From assembly GCF_023053635.1 (NCBI RefSeq), contig NC_086177.1:90740001-90804000 (forward strand): a stretch of 64,000 nucleotides of DNA. The letters are read 5' to 3'. Below are positions 46,168 to 58,114 of the stretch, in pieces. Every line of letters begins with the position of its first letter. Position 1 is the stretch's first letter. The DNA comes from Elgaria multicarinata webbii. Taxonomy: Eukaryota > Chordata > Lepidosauria > Squamata > Anguidae. The translations under genes and the position numbers were made by a program. The notes beneath the pieces are model-generated. The model saw nothing but the letters and a program-made list of their open reading frames with translations. It did no database searches and was not told where the DNA came from.

Positions 46168-46581
46168 CCATCAGATCAGCTTGAGGATGGAGGAAATGGC
46201 TGGACCTTGAGTCTCTACCGTGTCTCCCTGATAGTGGCAGGAAGGTGAGTCAGGTGATCCAGGGAGCCAATGTTGGCCATTGCTAACATTACCTCAGGTT
46301 TGCCTCCTCACTCCGAGCAATTTCTCAGTTAGAATAGTTGTGCGGATTCATGTGACCTTATTTCTGTTGCCTTCTGGGACTTGACTACCTGCCTCCTTGT
46401 GGCCCACTTCACTTGCCTTTGGATCCTTTGGTCTCTCTGATTTTTGTCTGCTTGCTCTAGAACCTGACCAGCTGCCTGTCTTGGACAATGTTATCTGCTT
46501 TGGGCTCTTTGGATTTGCCAGTGAGTACAATACCATGAAAAAATGACACATCAACAAGCCTGAGAGTAAAGCTGATGAAAG

Positions 46582-46587
46582 TTTATT
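46582..46587 (-). promoter_or_regulatory. AATAAA overlapping the stop codon of the nardilysin-family gene
   Basis: The last Lys codon and the TAA stop read AAATAAAC, so an AATAAA hexamer spans the stop. A T/GT-rich stretch follows within 50 bases (about 46530-46560, read on the minus strand). If used, the 3' UTR would be only a few tens of bases. A second AATAAA lies at 46162-46167. Confidence 0.4.
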
Positions 46588-46777
46588 TTAGTATCTTGTG
46601 GTAAGGAAGAATGTTAAGAGTTGAGGTGAAAGCTTGGATGTCCATAATAGCGGGGAAATTCAACAGAGGAGAAGAAGGTAAAAATGTTAGTTCAGGTGTT
46701 TGGGCAAACAAAGATTTTTGAGCGGTGGTGGTATGTGTGACTTCCAAGTCCCCTTCCTGTTTACCATATCCAACCAC
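46583..46777 (-). CDS. NRDC: Nardilysin-family terminal coding exon
   Basis: Sixty-four codons plus TAA. It starts [20 protein letters not shown] and ends [19 protein letters not shown]. The acceptor is GATTTTCAG. The VVGYGK start and the STLN.LPYHKI.K end match the nardilysin C-terminus. The intervening linker is shorter than, and unlike, the Ser-rich mammalian one. Confidence 0.93.
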   Translation of the reverse strand: MVGYGKQEGDLEVTHTTTAQKSLFAQTPELTFLPSSPLLNFPAIMDIQAFTSTLNILPYHKILK

Positions 46778-48956
46778 CTGAAAATCCAAAGGCCAATTGG
46801 TTACCCGAGAAGTCAGCAAACACCTGAATTCTAAACATGTAAACTCTCTAATTTCCTGCAACCACAGCTCCTTTCATTATGACTTTTCTGTCTAACTTCC
46901 TATCAACAGATGTGCAAATTCAATCAACATAGAACAAGCTGGCATGGATGGGTCAATTTAGAGATAAATGCATCAGATCTCACTTAAGATGGCGAACAGC
47001 TCTGCAGTGCCAAACCCTCCCTGTCCCTCTTCTCCCTTTAGTTCTCTCTTTCTTCCTTCCCTCCCCACCACAAATCCCCCACATCAGGTAGGCAAAGAAA
47101 AAGGCTCGCATTTGAGTTGTGTGAATGGGTCCTGTTTTCCTAAGCTTGATAGCTCTGGAGGAAAGCAATGTTCTGTGGAATTGCAGAATCTGGGTGTGAG
47201 CCCTTTCCTCTCCAGCTGCCAGTCCCTAAAAATCCCTCCACTGTAATTAGGATGTTTTTTGTATGCCTAATTGCTGTGTGGGTATGCTTCTGGCTTATGG
47301 GTTAGCAGTTTCTCACTCCCGCTTTAAATGTAGGCCGTCTTCCACTTGCCAGCCTGCCTGCCTTTAGGAGCTCATCTACACCAAGCAGGATATTCCACTA
47401 TGAAAGCAGTATGAAAACGGTATATAAAAGGCAGGAGCCACACTACTGCTTTATAGCGGTATTGAAGTGCACTGACAACTGTTGGGGCCCATTGACACAT
47501 ACCAAATACCGCTTTCATAGTGCTATGTCCTGCTTGGTCTAGCTCCTGCCTTTTATATACCGCTTTCATACTACTTTCATAGTGCTATATCCTGCTTGGT
47601 GTAGATGAGCCTCAAGTCATTATTCCACAAAATTCAAGATCACATTCTTTTTGTGGGTATGGGTCAAACCAGACACAAAGGCGGAAGAGCCTGAAATTGG
47701 GAGATCTTCCTGTTTTAAAATTAAGGAGTGTTTCCTAAATGTGATCACATGATCAAAGGGCATATCAATCAATCAATAAATATTAAATATGGAAAACAAC
47801 CGAATCAGTGTTGAACAGCTCTAATCATACGGATTTTGAGTAAGGTGGCATGGAATTTTAATTGAATTTGATTTTTGTGTGTGTGGTTGGTGACAATTAG
47901 TGGTGGGTTTTTTTATTTTTTTTGCTGGATGAGTTGGAGTCCCTGTTCTTCTAAATTCTCCACCTTCATGTAGCCCGTATGTACCCCTCATACAGGTGCA
48001 GCTTACAAATCTTACCTCAGGGGAAGTTACAAAACATATGGAGAACAGGAAGCACGAGTGATGCACACTTCCTGTTCTCTTCCACATCTTGTACTCCTGT
48101 TCCAAGTTACCACACCAGAGATCAAAAGCTAAAAAGACAGGATTTTTTTAATAGCCTGAAATTACTAGAGATGGATGAATCTGCCAATTTCAGTTTCTCT
48201 CAGTTTCCCATTTTTTCCAATCTTAAATTCAGTCTGTCTTAAACTTTGAGAATTACTCCAAACAGTTTGCAGGAAAGTTTGTATGCATTTTTGTGTGTGC
48301 CTTTCTCCTAATAATGTATTTTTGTACAAAATTTTGCCTAATATTTTTGCAAGCAATATAATACATTTTAATGTTATTTTCCTGAAGATGTGCGTTTTGG
48401 GTGCACTGTCCCCTAATATACACATTTTTATACACATATTTTATTGGATAACTTCATTGCAAAATTTGGAGAAGTATCCGTTTTGTAGTATAACTGATGT
48501 TTGGTTTTGTTATTGGTCCCAAAGTGGAAAATAGTTAAGTTTGTATTAAAACCAGGAGAAGAGCCTTCAGTGTGGTGGCCCCCTTCCTATGGAATTCCCT
48601 GCCTTTGGAGGTCAGGCAGGCACCTTTCGGTTCCTCCTGAAAATGTTGTTCCAGGAAACTTTCTCTGAATGGTGGACCATGTTTTTACTTTATTTCCTTT
48701 AAAATGTAATTTTAATGTGTTTTATTCTGTTTTTATTCTTTTATTCTATTTGTTTACCACTCTGAAATTCTTGGATGGGGAGTAGTATATAAATATTGTA
48801 AATCAATCAATCAAATCAAATCGGAACCAAATACATTTTTCCTTATCCCTAGAAATTACAGGCCTTATCATTTAACAAATAAGAGTTTCAATGGATGCTT
48901 CTTTGTATTCACAGAATGAATCCCCCACCAACACTCATACAATCATGCTTATCTAT

Positions 48957-49000
<44 letters not shown>

Positions 49001-52000
49001 TTTAATTTCAGATATACTCACATGGGTGCTCAAAATTCTTCTGTGCTTGCCTCTGGATGCTAGGAACCAGTCAAGTAAATGGAATCTAGAAAGACTCTTC
49101 AGTGCTACAATCTATAAACCACAAAGAGTTTCTTAGAATCTTCCAGTATTAATATGCACACTTAAAGATATAAATTAACAGATTTTTATCCTAATGCCTG
49201 CCTTTGAAAAACAAAAGCAAAGTGTTTTGTGGCTAACAAACTTATTATGGCATAAATTTTCATTGGCTACAGTCAATTCCATTAGATGCATGAAGTTAAT
49301 CTCCAGTTGACACAACTGTATATATGCAGTTGGGTGTAAAAGGGAAAAAAAGAGAAGTTGGAGTTCTATTCCGCAAAAGCTAATACCATAATAAATCTAT
49401 TAGCCTTTCAGGTACCACAAGAATCTTTGCTTTTACTGCAAGAGACTAAATAGTGTTCACTCACTACATTCTTGCCCTTGAAAGTTAACTTTTCTTTTTC
49501 TTTTTTAGTTTTGTTACTCTTTGCTGTCTTGGCTTGCTTTTGCTGATGGTTTATATTGACTGTGCTTGTCTTAAGCCAAATCTACACCAAGCAGGATATT
49601 GCACTATGGAAGCAGTACGACAGTGGTGTATAAAAGGCAGGAGCCAAACTACTGCTTTATAGCGGTATTGAAGTGCACTGACAACTTTTGGGGCCCATTA
49701 ACACATACCACATACCGCTTTCATAGTGCTATATCCTGCTTGGTGTGGCTCCTGCTTTTTATATACCTTTTTCATACTGCTTTCATAGTGCAATATCCTG
49801 CTTGGTGTAGATGCAGCCTGGGTTTTTGTTACTTAAATACCCATTTTATTTTATTTTTATAAATGATATAACTGATAGCAAAAAATACTCAAAGGTGACA
49901 TATCTGTTACAAAAACTAACTAAGGGTGTAATCTCGAGGGACAGCTGCCCATTGGTTGGAAGCCTCTGAAATCCTATGCCTTGCTGGGCTCTTGCAAGCA
50001 GAGAAGGAGGAACAACAAAAGCTATTTTGCCTCCTATTCCTCCTCAAAAAACAAAGCAGATAGATGGGGCCCTGAGCCCATCCAGCTCATTTACTGGTGG
50101 TGGAGTGGGGCGGGCAACAGAGAGCCCATGGTATCCTGTATATCCCTGCCTCTCCCCTCCCCACTGTCATTTCACCATCCATGAGGTCACCTACAAGCCT
50201 TCTTGGCCCGAAAGATCTTCCTGAGAGGCCCTGTTTTTGAGACCGTCACCATCAAGAGGCACGTTTGGTGGCAATGTGAGAGGGGGCCTCTTTGGTAGCC
50301 GAACCCAGGCTGTGGAACTCCCTCCCAAGGGAGGCTAGGTCCACTCCCTCTCTGCTAACCTTCTGGCAGCAGGCAATGAACACTTTGTTCAAGAAGGCCT
50401 TTCAACAGTAAGTGGATCTGTTGGTTTGAATACTGTTTTTATTCTGCAATTGTTATGTTTTTATTGTATTTTAATGTGTTTTATTACTTACATCTATTTT
50501 TGTAAGCTGCCTTGACTTCTACTCTTTTTTTTATAGAAAGGCAAGGTATAAATTAAATAAACACAACATGTGAGAATGAATTCTGTACATCTAAAATGCA
50601 ATACAGGTCTCTCCTTAAAAGGAGGATTAGGTGCGTGAGAATTGTGAATTAGCACCATTGTAAGTTGCCATTACATCCATTCTTTCATTGTTTCTTCTAG
50701 ACTGTGTGCAAATGGCCTCTCAAAATTCTCCACCCTATTTGTAGGCAGAGAAAATGTGGGGGACCAATTCACCCAACTTCTCCAGGGGAAGAACACTTTC
50801 TCATGAGTGGGGCTCACCATTAGCTGAGGCAATAGCACAGCTTCTCCTCCCCCCCCACTTCCCCGTATTTGCAAGTGGCAGTAATGATATTGCACAGTTA
50901 CAAGATGGGGGACACTTGGCTCAGCAATACTACAAACGAGAAAGATCTTGGAATTGTTGTAGATCACAAGCTGAATATGAGCCAACAGTGAGATATGGCT
51001 GCAAGAAAGGCAAATGCTATTTTGGGCTGCATTAATAGAAGTATAGCTTCCAAATCACGTGAGGTACTGGTTCCTCTCTATTCGGCCCTGGTTAGGCCTC
51101 ATCTAGAGTATTGCGTCCAGTTCTGGGCTCCACAATTCAAGAAGGACGCAGACAAGCTGGAGCGTGTTCAGAAGAGGGCAACCAGGATGATCAGAGGTCT
51201 AGAAACAAAGCCCTATGAAGAGAGACTGAAAGAACTGGGCATGTTTAGCCTGGAGAAGAGAAGATTGAGGGGAGACATGATAGCACTCTTCAAATACTTA
51301 AAAGGTTGTCACACAGAGGAGGGCCAGGATCTCTTCTCAATCCTCCCAGAGTGCAGGACACGGAATAACGGGCTCAAGTTAAAGGAAGCCAGATTCCGGC
51401 TGGACATCAGGAAAAACTTCCTAACTGTTAGAGCAGTGCGATGGTGGAATCAGCTACCTAGGGAGGTTGTGGGCTCTCCCACACTAGAGTCATTCAGGAG
51501 GCAGCTGGACAACCATCTGTCAGGGATGCTTTAGGGTGGATTCCTGCATTGAGCAGGGGGTTGGACTCGATGGCCTTGTAAGCCCCTTCCAACTCTGCTA
51601 TTCTATGATTCTTTGATAACTGTCTTGGTAGTCTGGCCCCCATTTTGCATTTTCTACAATGCTCCAGCCCTAATATCATTCCAGGGTAAGGTGGAGGGGA
51701 AGTAGTGGATGCTAAACAACAGCAACTGTGAAGAATATTTGGAGAACATTCTGCAAAGTGGCCTTTTTCTGGGAGTGTGAGAAAAACAAAGAACTTGGAC
51801 ATTTTTTTCAGAAAAAAAAATGTCTTCTGAGAATTCCCGCCCACCAACTTGAATCATATCCCTTGAATCACCTTACACTTCATCGTGTATCTTAGGTTGT
51901 AATGCTATGCATGCTTACTTGGGAATACCTCCAAGTAAAACAATTAGTCGAGATGTCTTAACAATTCTTCAGAAATAATAGGGCTGTGCTATACATAAAT

Positions 52001-55000
52001 GTTCCTATTAGAGGGATCCCCTCCCCTGTTCCCCTGCCTGGTGCAACAGTTCCTGTAAACTTGTACACTTGCCATACAATATAATCATGTTAATAGACAA
52101 GCCAATTAATACACCTGGTTGACTGATACCCCCGTCTCCATGTTGCATATCTGTGGTATCTAACAACAAAGAAAAGAACATAGTGGGGAGAACGAGCATG
52201 TTCCAGAATGGCTTTCCCAGTCTCAGGCAAGAGAAAAGAGGAAGACTACAGTAGATGTTTAATCTCACAGAGCCCAAGCAAGAAAAATATCTGACACGGT
52301 TGATCATATTTAAGGGATTTTTCTCCAGCATGCATACTTTGAGATCTTGAACACTTCAGCTAACTCACCCACGACCTACACTGAGATAATATTCATGTGG
52401 AAAACAAGCCATTCATTTTCATTTATGAAGAGCCACATCTCTGTGTGTGTGTGTGTGTTTATTTTTCTGCAAGAGCATGATTCGGGAAACTTAGGCTTGT
52501 AGGATTCAGGAAACCTTAGACCTAAGGTTTATCCCAGGATCGTCCCGGGGTCATCCCTGTTCATGTAAATGACACACAGAATATCCTGCGAGCAGGCAGG
52601 GACGACCCCAGGATAAACTGTAGGTTTAGCTAAGGCCTTAGATCTCAGATCTTTCTATTTTACCATGTCCTCTCCATGTAGCAAATCACTTACAGAAGAA
52701 CACTTAAATCTAACTCAACTCAGGCCACAGCTAGACCTAAGGTTTATCCTGGGATCATCCAGGGTTCACCCCTGCCTGAGCACTGGATCACCTGTGTGTC
52801 ACCAAGATGAACAGGTTTGACCCCTGGACAATCCAGGGATAAACCTTAGGTCTAGCTATGGCCTCTGTCCCATAATGGCAATAGACACAAATGGCTTTGG
52901 TCTCCATCTTCCATTTTAGGTCATTTGTGGACCAGACTCAGATGTAACAAACAATTATCAAGAGAATAAAATCATTTATGTTTTGAACTGACTACCTCTC
53001 GGGCAAGTCTGTCGAACAAGTACTGCTGGGTAAGCACTTCATTCCAGTTCCTGTCCACCTCTTCACCAAGATGGGAGTCATCAGTTTGCTTAAGCTTTAT
53101 TAGAGCAGAGACCTGAAAAGACACACTGTTCCTTACTGCTCTCATAGGACAATCTCTGTTTATGGGAAAAGGACAAAATCTTCCTTCCAAACGTTTTTGT
53201 GGATAAGCAGAGATTAACAGCACACAACAAAATTATGACATGATGATATTTCACTCCCATTCATCACTGAGTACGTGGAATGACATTAGGGGGTTCTTTA
53301 TGAAGAGATTTGATACAATTTGATAACTGCTCCTGTGCAAAGGTCCTTGAGGCTATGTGGCAGGAGAATTCCTCCCCATGAAAAGGTAGTATTTATTTAT
53401 TAATAATTTTTTTATGCTGCCCAAATGGCTCTCTGGGCAGTTAGTTCACAATTAAAAGTATGTAACACAGCAGATCAAAACACGATAAAAGGCTTTAAAA
53501 GTTTAAAAATATCACATAAAAACAAAATAAACCCAGGAAAGCCTGGGTGAAAAGATGTATTTTCAGGAGGTTTTTAAAGGATGCTACATGTCTCAACTCC
53601 TGAACTACATGAAGGAGGGTTTTCCAGATGGTGGGTGCCACTACAGAGAAGGCCTTGTGTATGACTCAACCCAGGTCCTCACACAGATACATTTGGGGTG
53701 TTTCACCCTCATATGCTGCACCAGTCCTTCCTCCCTCAGATTCTATCACAATGACAATGGATTAGGATTTCTTCCCGTCATTCTAGATAATATGATAAAT
53801 TATAGGCCTTACTAGGAAAGACCCCTTCCTGAAACCTTGGAGAGCCATTGTCAGTCAGTGTAGACAATGGGCATGGCTAGACGGGGTGATATCCCGGGGG
53901 ATCACCCCTGTGCATTCACATGATACACAGGGGATCCCGGGAGCAGGGAGGGAAGATCCCTCTCTTGGCCTGGGATTGCCCTACCCTTTTAACCAGCTTT
54001 TTCTGCAGTCTCGGGATGATCCCAAGACTGTGGAACATGTGGCTGAGCGTCATGGGTTGTCCCGGCTCCTCGCAAGTAACCGTGAGGAGCAGGGACACTC
54101 AGAGGTGGAGTGGGGAGAGTGGGGAAATTGTTTTAAAACAAAAAAACCTTACCTTTTGTACTCGAGTGCTCGTGTGCTTCTCCTTTAAAAACAGAAACAA
54201 AATGGCGGGCGCGATGTCCTCTTCCTCCTGGGATGCTGCGCACCGTGTGTAGACAGAGGGGGAGCTCTCACAATAACCATATTGTGAGATCCTCCTCCCT
54301 CTGTCGCGCTAGACCCAGTAGGTCTAGCCATGGCCAATATTGAGCTAGGTAACTATTTCTAAATATAGGAAGGCATTCTCCTTGGCAAGGTTTAATGTTC
54401 TCCCTGCCAAACTTTTAGAAATCAGAAAGCTCCAGTGAATAACAGATGCTGCCCCTATAACAACATTGAGGTGGAGTCCACCTTATATATTCTGTTTCAT
54501 TGTAGTTACTATCAAGAGGCCAGAAAAGACCTAATATATCCTATCATACAGTTTTCCCCTGGCCGCTCTATTGAGAGACCCTTAGGACAGTGGTTCCCAA
54601 TTGGTGGTCTGCGGACCCCAGGGGGTCCATGTAACCCACGCAGGGGGTCCGTGGCACCATTCTCATATTAGCTCTGCAAGGTCTGCATTTTAATAAAAGA
54701 AAATATGCCATCTCCCATGTTCCGTCATGCGCGAAAGCACCTACGTGATTTAGCGACTAGCTTCAGAGGTTACTTCCCTGCACCTAATCCTGAAAACTCA
54801 TGGGTAAGGAATCCTTTTGAATGTGGTGATGTACAACTAACAACTCCATCTGCGGAAGAGGAAGATGCACTTATTGACGTGACTTGTGATGGTTCGTTGA
54901 AATCATTTTTCAAAGAATATAGACTGGACCAATTCTGGGTGAAGGTTTTTCCTGATTATAAGAAGTTAGGTGAAAAAGCTTTGAAACATCTAGTTCCCTT

Positions 55001-58000
55001 TTGTTCCACATATCTTTGTGAACAAACATTTTTGACATTTTGTTATATGAAGAACAAGCATAGAAATCGGCTCGATGTTGATCCAGATTTGAGATTAAAA
55101 GTAGGAAATATTGAACCGGACGTGGAAGGGATTGTTCAGGCATCATTTCTCCCATCACATTTAGGTTTAGTAGTTGCTAGACATGTCATAATTTGTTCAA
55201 TTGTAAACTAGACATTAGTAAAATTAAATTCTTCTTTATATTCCTAACGAAATCATTGCCATTTTTGCATGGTAATACACAAATTTTATGGTCTGTTTTT
55301 TAGTATACCTAAAATCCTTTGCTTATTAGGGGCTACCCCTTATTTTCTCCCAAAAAATTGCTTCGTACAGGTAACTACCATAGAGATAACAAAATTTTCA
55401 AAAGTAGGGGGTCCATGGCTTGGCATTTGAAAAACAAGGTGTCCGCAGTACGTAGCTAATTGGGAACCACTGCCTTATGATGATCCTACTCCAGGGTACC
55501 AACAAGTTAAGTACAGAGCAAGTGGTTAAATTCTTGAACCTGGTCATCCTCACCAGACCACTTATGATTGGGTGATCATAAACTTTGTGGAAACAATTTT
55601 ACTGCTCTTTTCTTAATGATTTTGTATCTCTCATTTTATTAATATGTTTTAATATGTGTATATTCAATATGCTGTGGTCTGTTGACTGTAAGTAAAGGTT
55701 GATTGATTGAGCTAGGTAGTACAAGGAAAACGCCTATGCTCCAAAATGATGCAGCCTGGGCCACGAAATCACATGTTTTGTTGGCAACCACCCTGATTCC
55801 CAGATATTCTATGCATTCTAAATCAGCACCACCTCAATTCAATGCACCATGTAAATTAGACAAGAATCTTACCTGAGCAATGAATTCTTCTTCAGACAAA
55901 TTTCGGAGTTTATTCTCAAAGTACAAAAAGAAGTCTTCTATTTTTCTGTCAACTAATTCAGTGCTGAAAGATTTAAGAGTATCAATAAGAAGTTACAACT
56001 TTAGATTAACAGTCTTCAAGGTGGCTAAGAAGTCATCCTAAAAGCAATAGAAAGTTGTATTTCATATACAATTTTCAGTTATGTAAATCAGTTTTTTCTT
56101 TGTTTGCTGCCTTTTTATTGATGAATCAATAATATTCTGTATTAATCTTGTTTTAGACAAAGCCATCTAGTACATTTTATTTTTAAAAAAACTACTTACG
56201 TTTTGTGCACAAGCGCTTGTGCTCTTTAAAAATAAGAAAAAGGCAGGGGTGACGCCTCTCCCTCTGAGGTCATTGTGCGCTGCGTGTGAACAGAGGGGAA
56301 GATCTCGTGATAAAAAAATTGCGAGATGTTCACCCCTCCATCCTGCTAGACTGATAGGTCTAGCTAAGGCCTAAGTCTGAATCCAAGCCATGGTGAATAA
56401 CAGTAATGTTTATGCAGAATGCACTGTAAGATAATATTTTATAGCTGCTTAATTAAGATAACAATTTCTTGCAAATAAACAATAGAAAACTAATTTGTGG
56501 CTGAAAGATTAACCTTAAAGACACTGCCTGAATATGAATATGCTCAGGTTCTTTATATTCCCAACATTTTCACAGGGAAGAACTGTAGCTTAAAAACCCA
56601 CATTGTTGATCTTGGTTGAGTTACTTGATTAATTACAAAAACTACTCAATCAAGACTTTAAATTCTACAAAGCCTATTTACAACACATAGAAGAAGCAGG
56701 TGTTTCAAATTCTGGGGCTGACAACCATACACATTTGAAAATCTAAACTGAGTTTTTAGTATGATGTAGCATATTAACAAGAGCAGGCAATCAAGCACAA
56801 AGATAAATTATCCAGGATTCTGTTTTTCTAGCTTTCTTGCATGAGAAGTACTGGGCTCTTTGTCAAATCAGGATGTAGGAAAACCATATGGAGATATAAA
56901 ACATGTTTTTGTGATTTAGGTATTACGTTCTAAGATGGGTCTCCAGCATGCAAATGGTGTCTTTTGAAGATGAGATGCAAGCATGTAGGAAAACTACATC
57001 TGGAGTCCTTGGCCAATCATTCCCAACCTTGACAACTGGTATGGGGCAATAGGTGAACTGTAGACAATTCATCTATTGGCTCAAAAAAAGATTTAAAAGT
57101 AGTGTTGCCAGCAAATTTGCCCAAAGCAAACTTTCAGGGAAAATTCTGAGGTTCCTACTTGAGCGAAACATCTGAGGAACATCAAGGAGTAAGAAGTTTG
57201 ATAAGACCAGTGAATTTTGGGGTTGGGATGTCCACACATTCCTAACTTGCTATTGAGTTTCACTTAAAGGAACATTTATTTATTTATTTAAAAAAGTTCT
57301 TGGTCACATGGTGGAAGCAAAGATTTGTGATAGAAACAAAGAGAGTTTTGATAACATTTGTGAAATTTCTCAGGAAGATTTTGCAAATCCCTAATTCAAA
57401 TAACTGTTTCTTGAACATGCTTTCTTCAGGTATGTGCATTGAAAAATCCATTTGGGAGGTGGCGTTGGATGAGCTTTCCTAAGCACCACCTCCTCAACAT
57501 TGTTTCAGTTCCTGCTGCATAGCCCAACTCAATCTGCAGTGAGTTGGGCCAGTTCATGATTTTCTGGGAATTTTGCACATTTTGGGGGCATGGGAAGATT
57601 CTGCAATTTGCACAAATTTGGCCATAATATCAGGAAAACCAACCATAATTTGAGCAAATTACCCAGAAATTTGTATCAATTGCAGGAGTTTCCAAAATAC
57701 ATACATACAACAGTTCCCAGGGAACAGCCTGCAGCTCAGTTCAGAGACGCAAATAGAGTTATACACATGCCATGGAACGCCTTTGATTTCCACTGTATTT
57801 CCCAGTGCTGGATATTCCTAATCCCAGTAAAGACATTAACTGTGCAAGCCGGTACTCAGAAGTAAGTCCCATTGAGTTCAATGGGGCTTACTCTCAAGCA
57901 AGTAGGTATAGGAATGTACCCAAAGCTTCTCAAGAGAGTAGTAGAAACATTAGTAATGGAGAATTATGGGAACTTGGGTGCATTTAATGTTTTAAGTATA

Positions 58001-58066
58001 TCATAGTGTTTGTCAGAAAAATGCAGGTCTTAGGTATGAAGATCCTCTGAATTCACAGAGCCCTAA

Positions 58067-58114
<48 letters not shown>

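Larger units (their letters stand above)
54345..55715 (+). mobile_element. LINE 3' end split by the Charlie-like element
   Basis: 54430-54580 encodes [20 protein letters not shown] and [10 protein letters not shown], a Cys-His knuckle typical of a LINE ORF2 C-terminus. After the hAT insert (54588-55472) it continues to CTGTAAGTAAAGGTTGATTG, a tail-like end. Confidence 0.6.

Noticed and set aside
46968-47246. ORF of 92 codons in the last intron
   Set aside because: Pro/Ser-rich and without a conserved motif; lies on the opposite strand to the gene.
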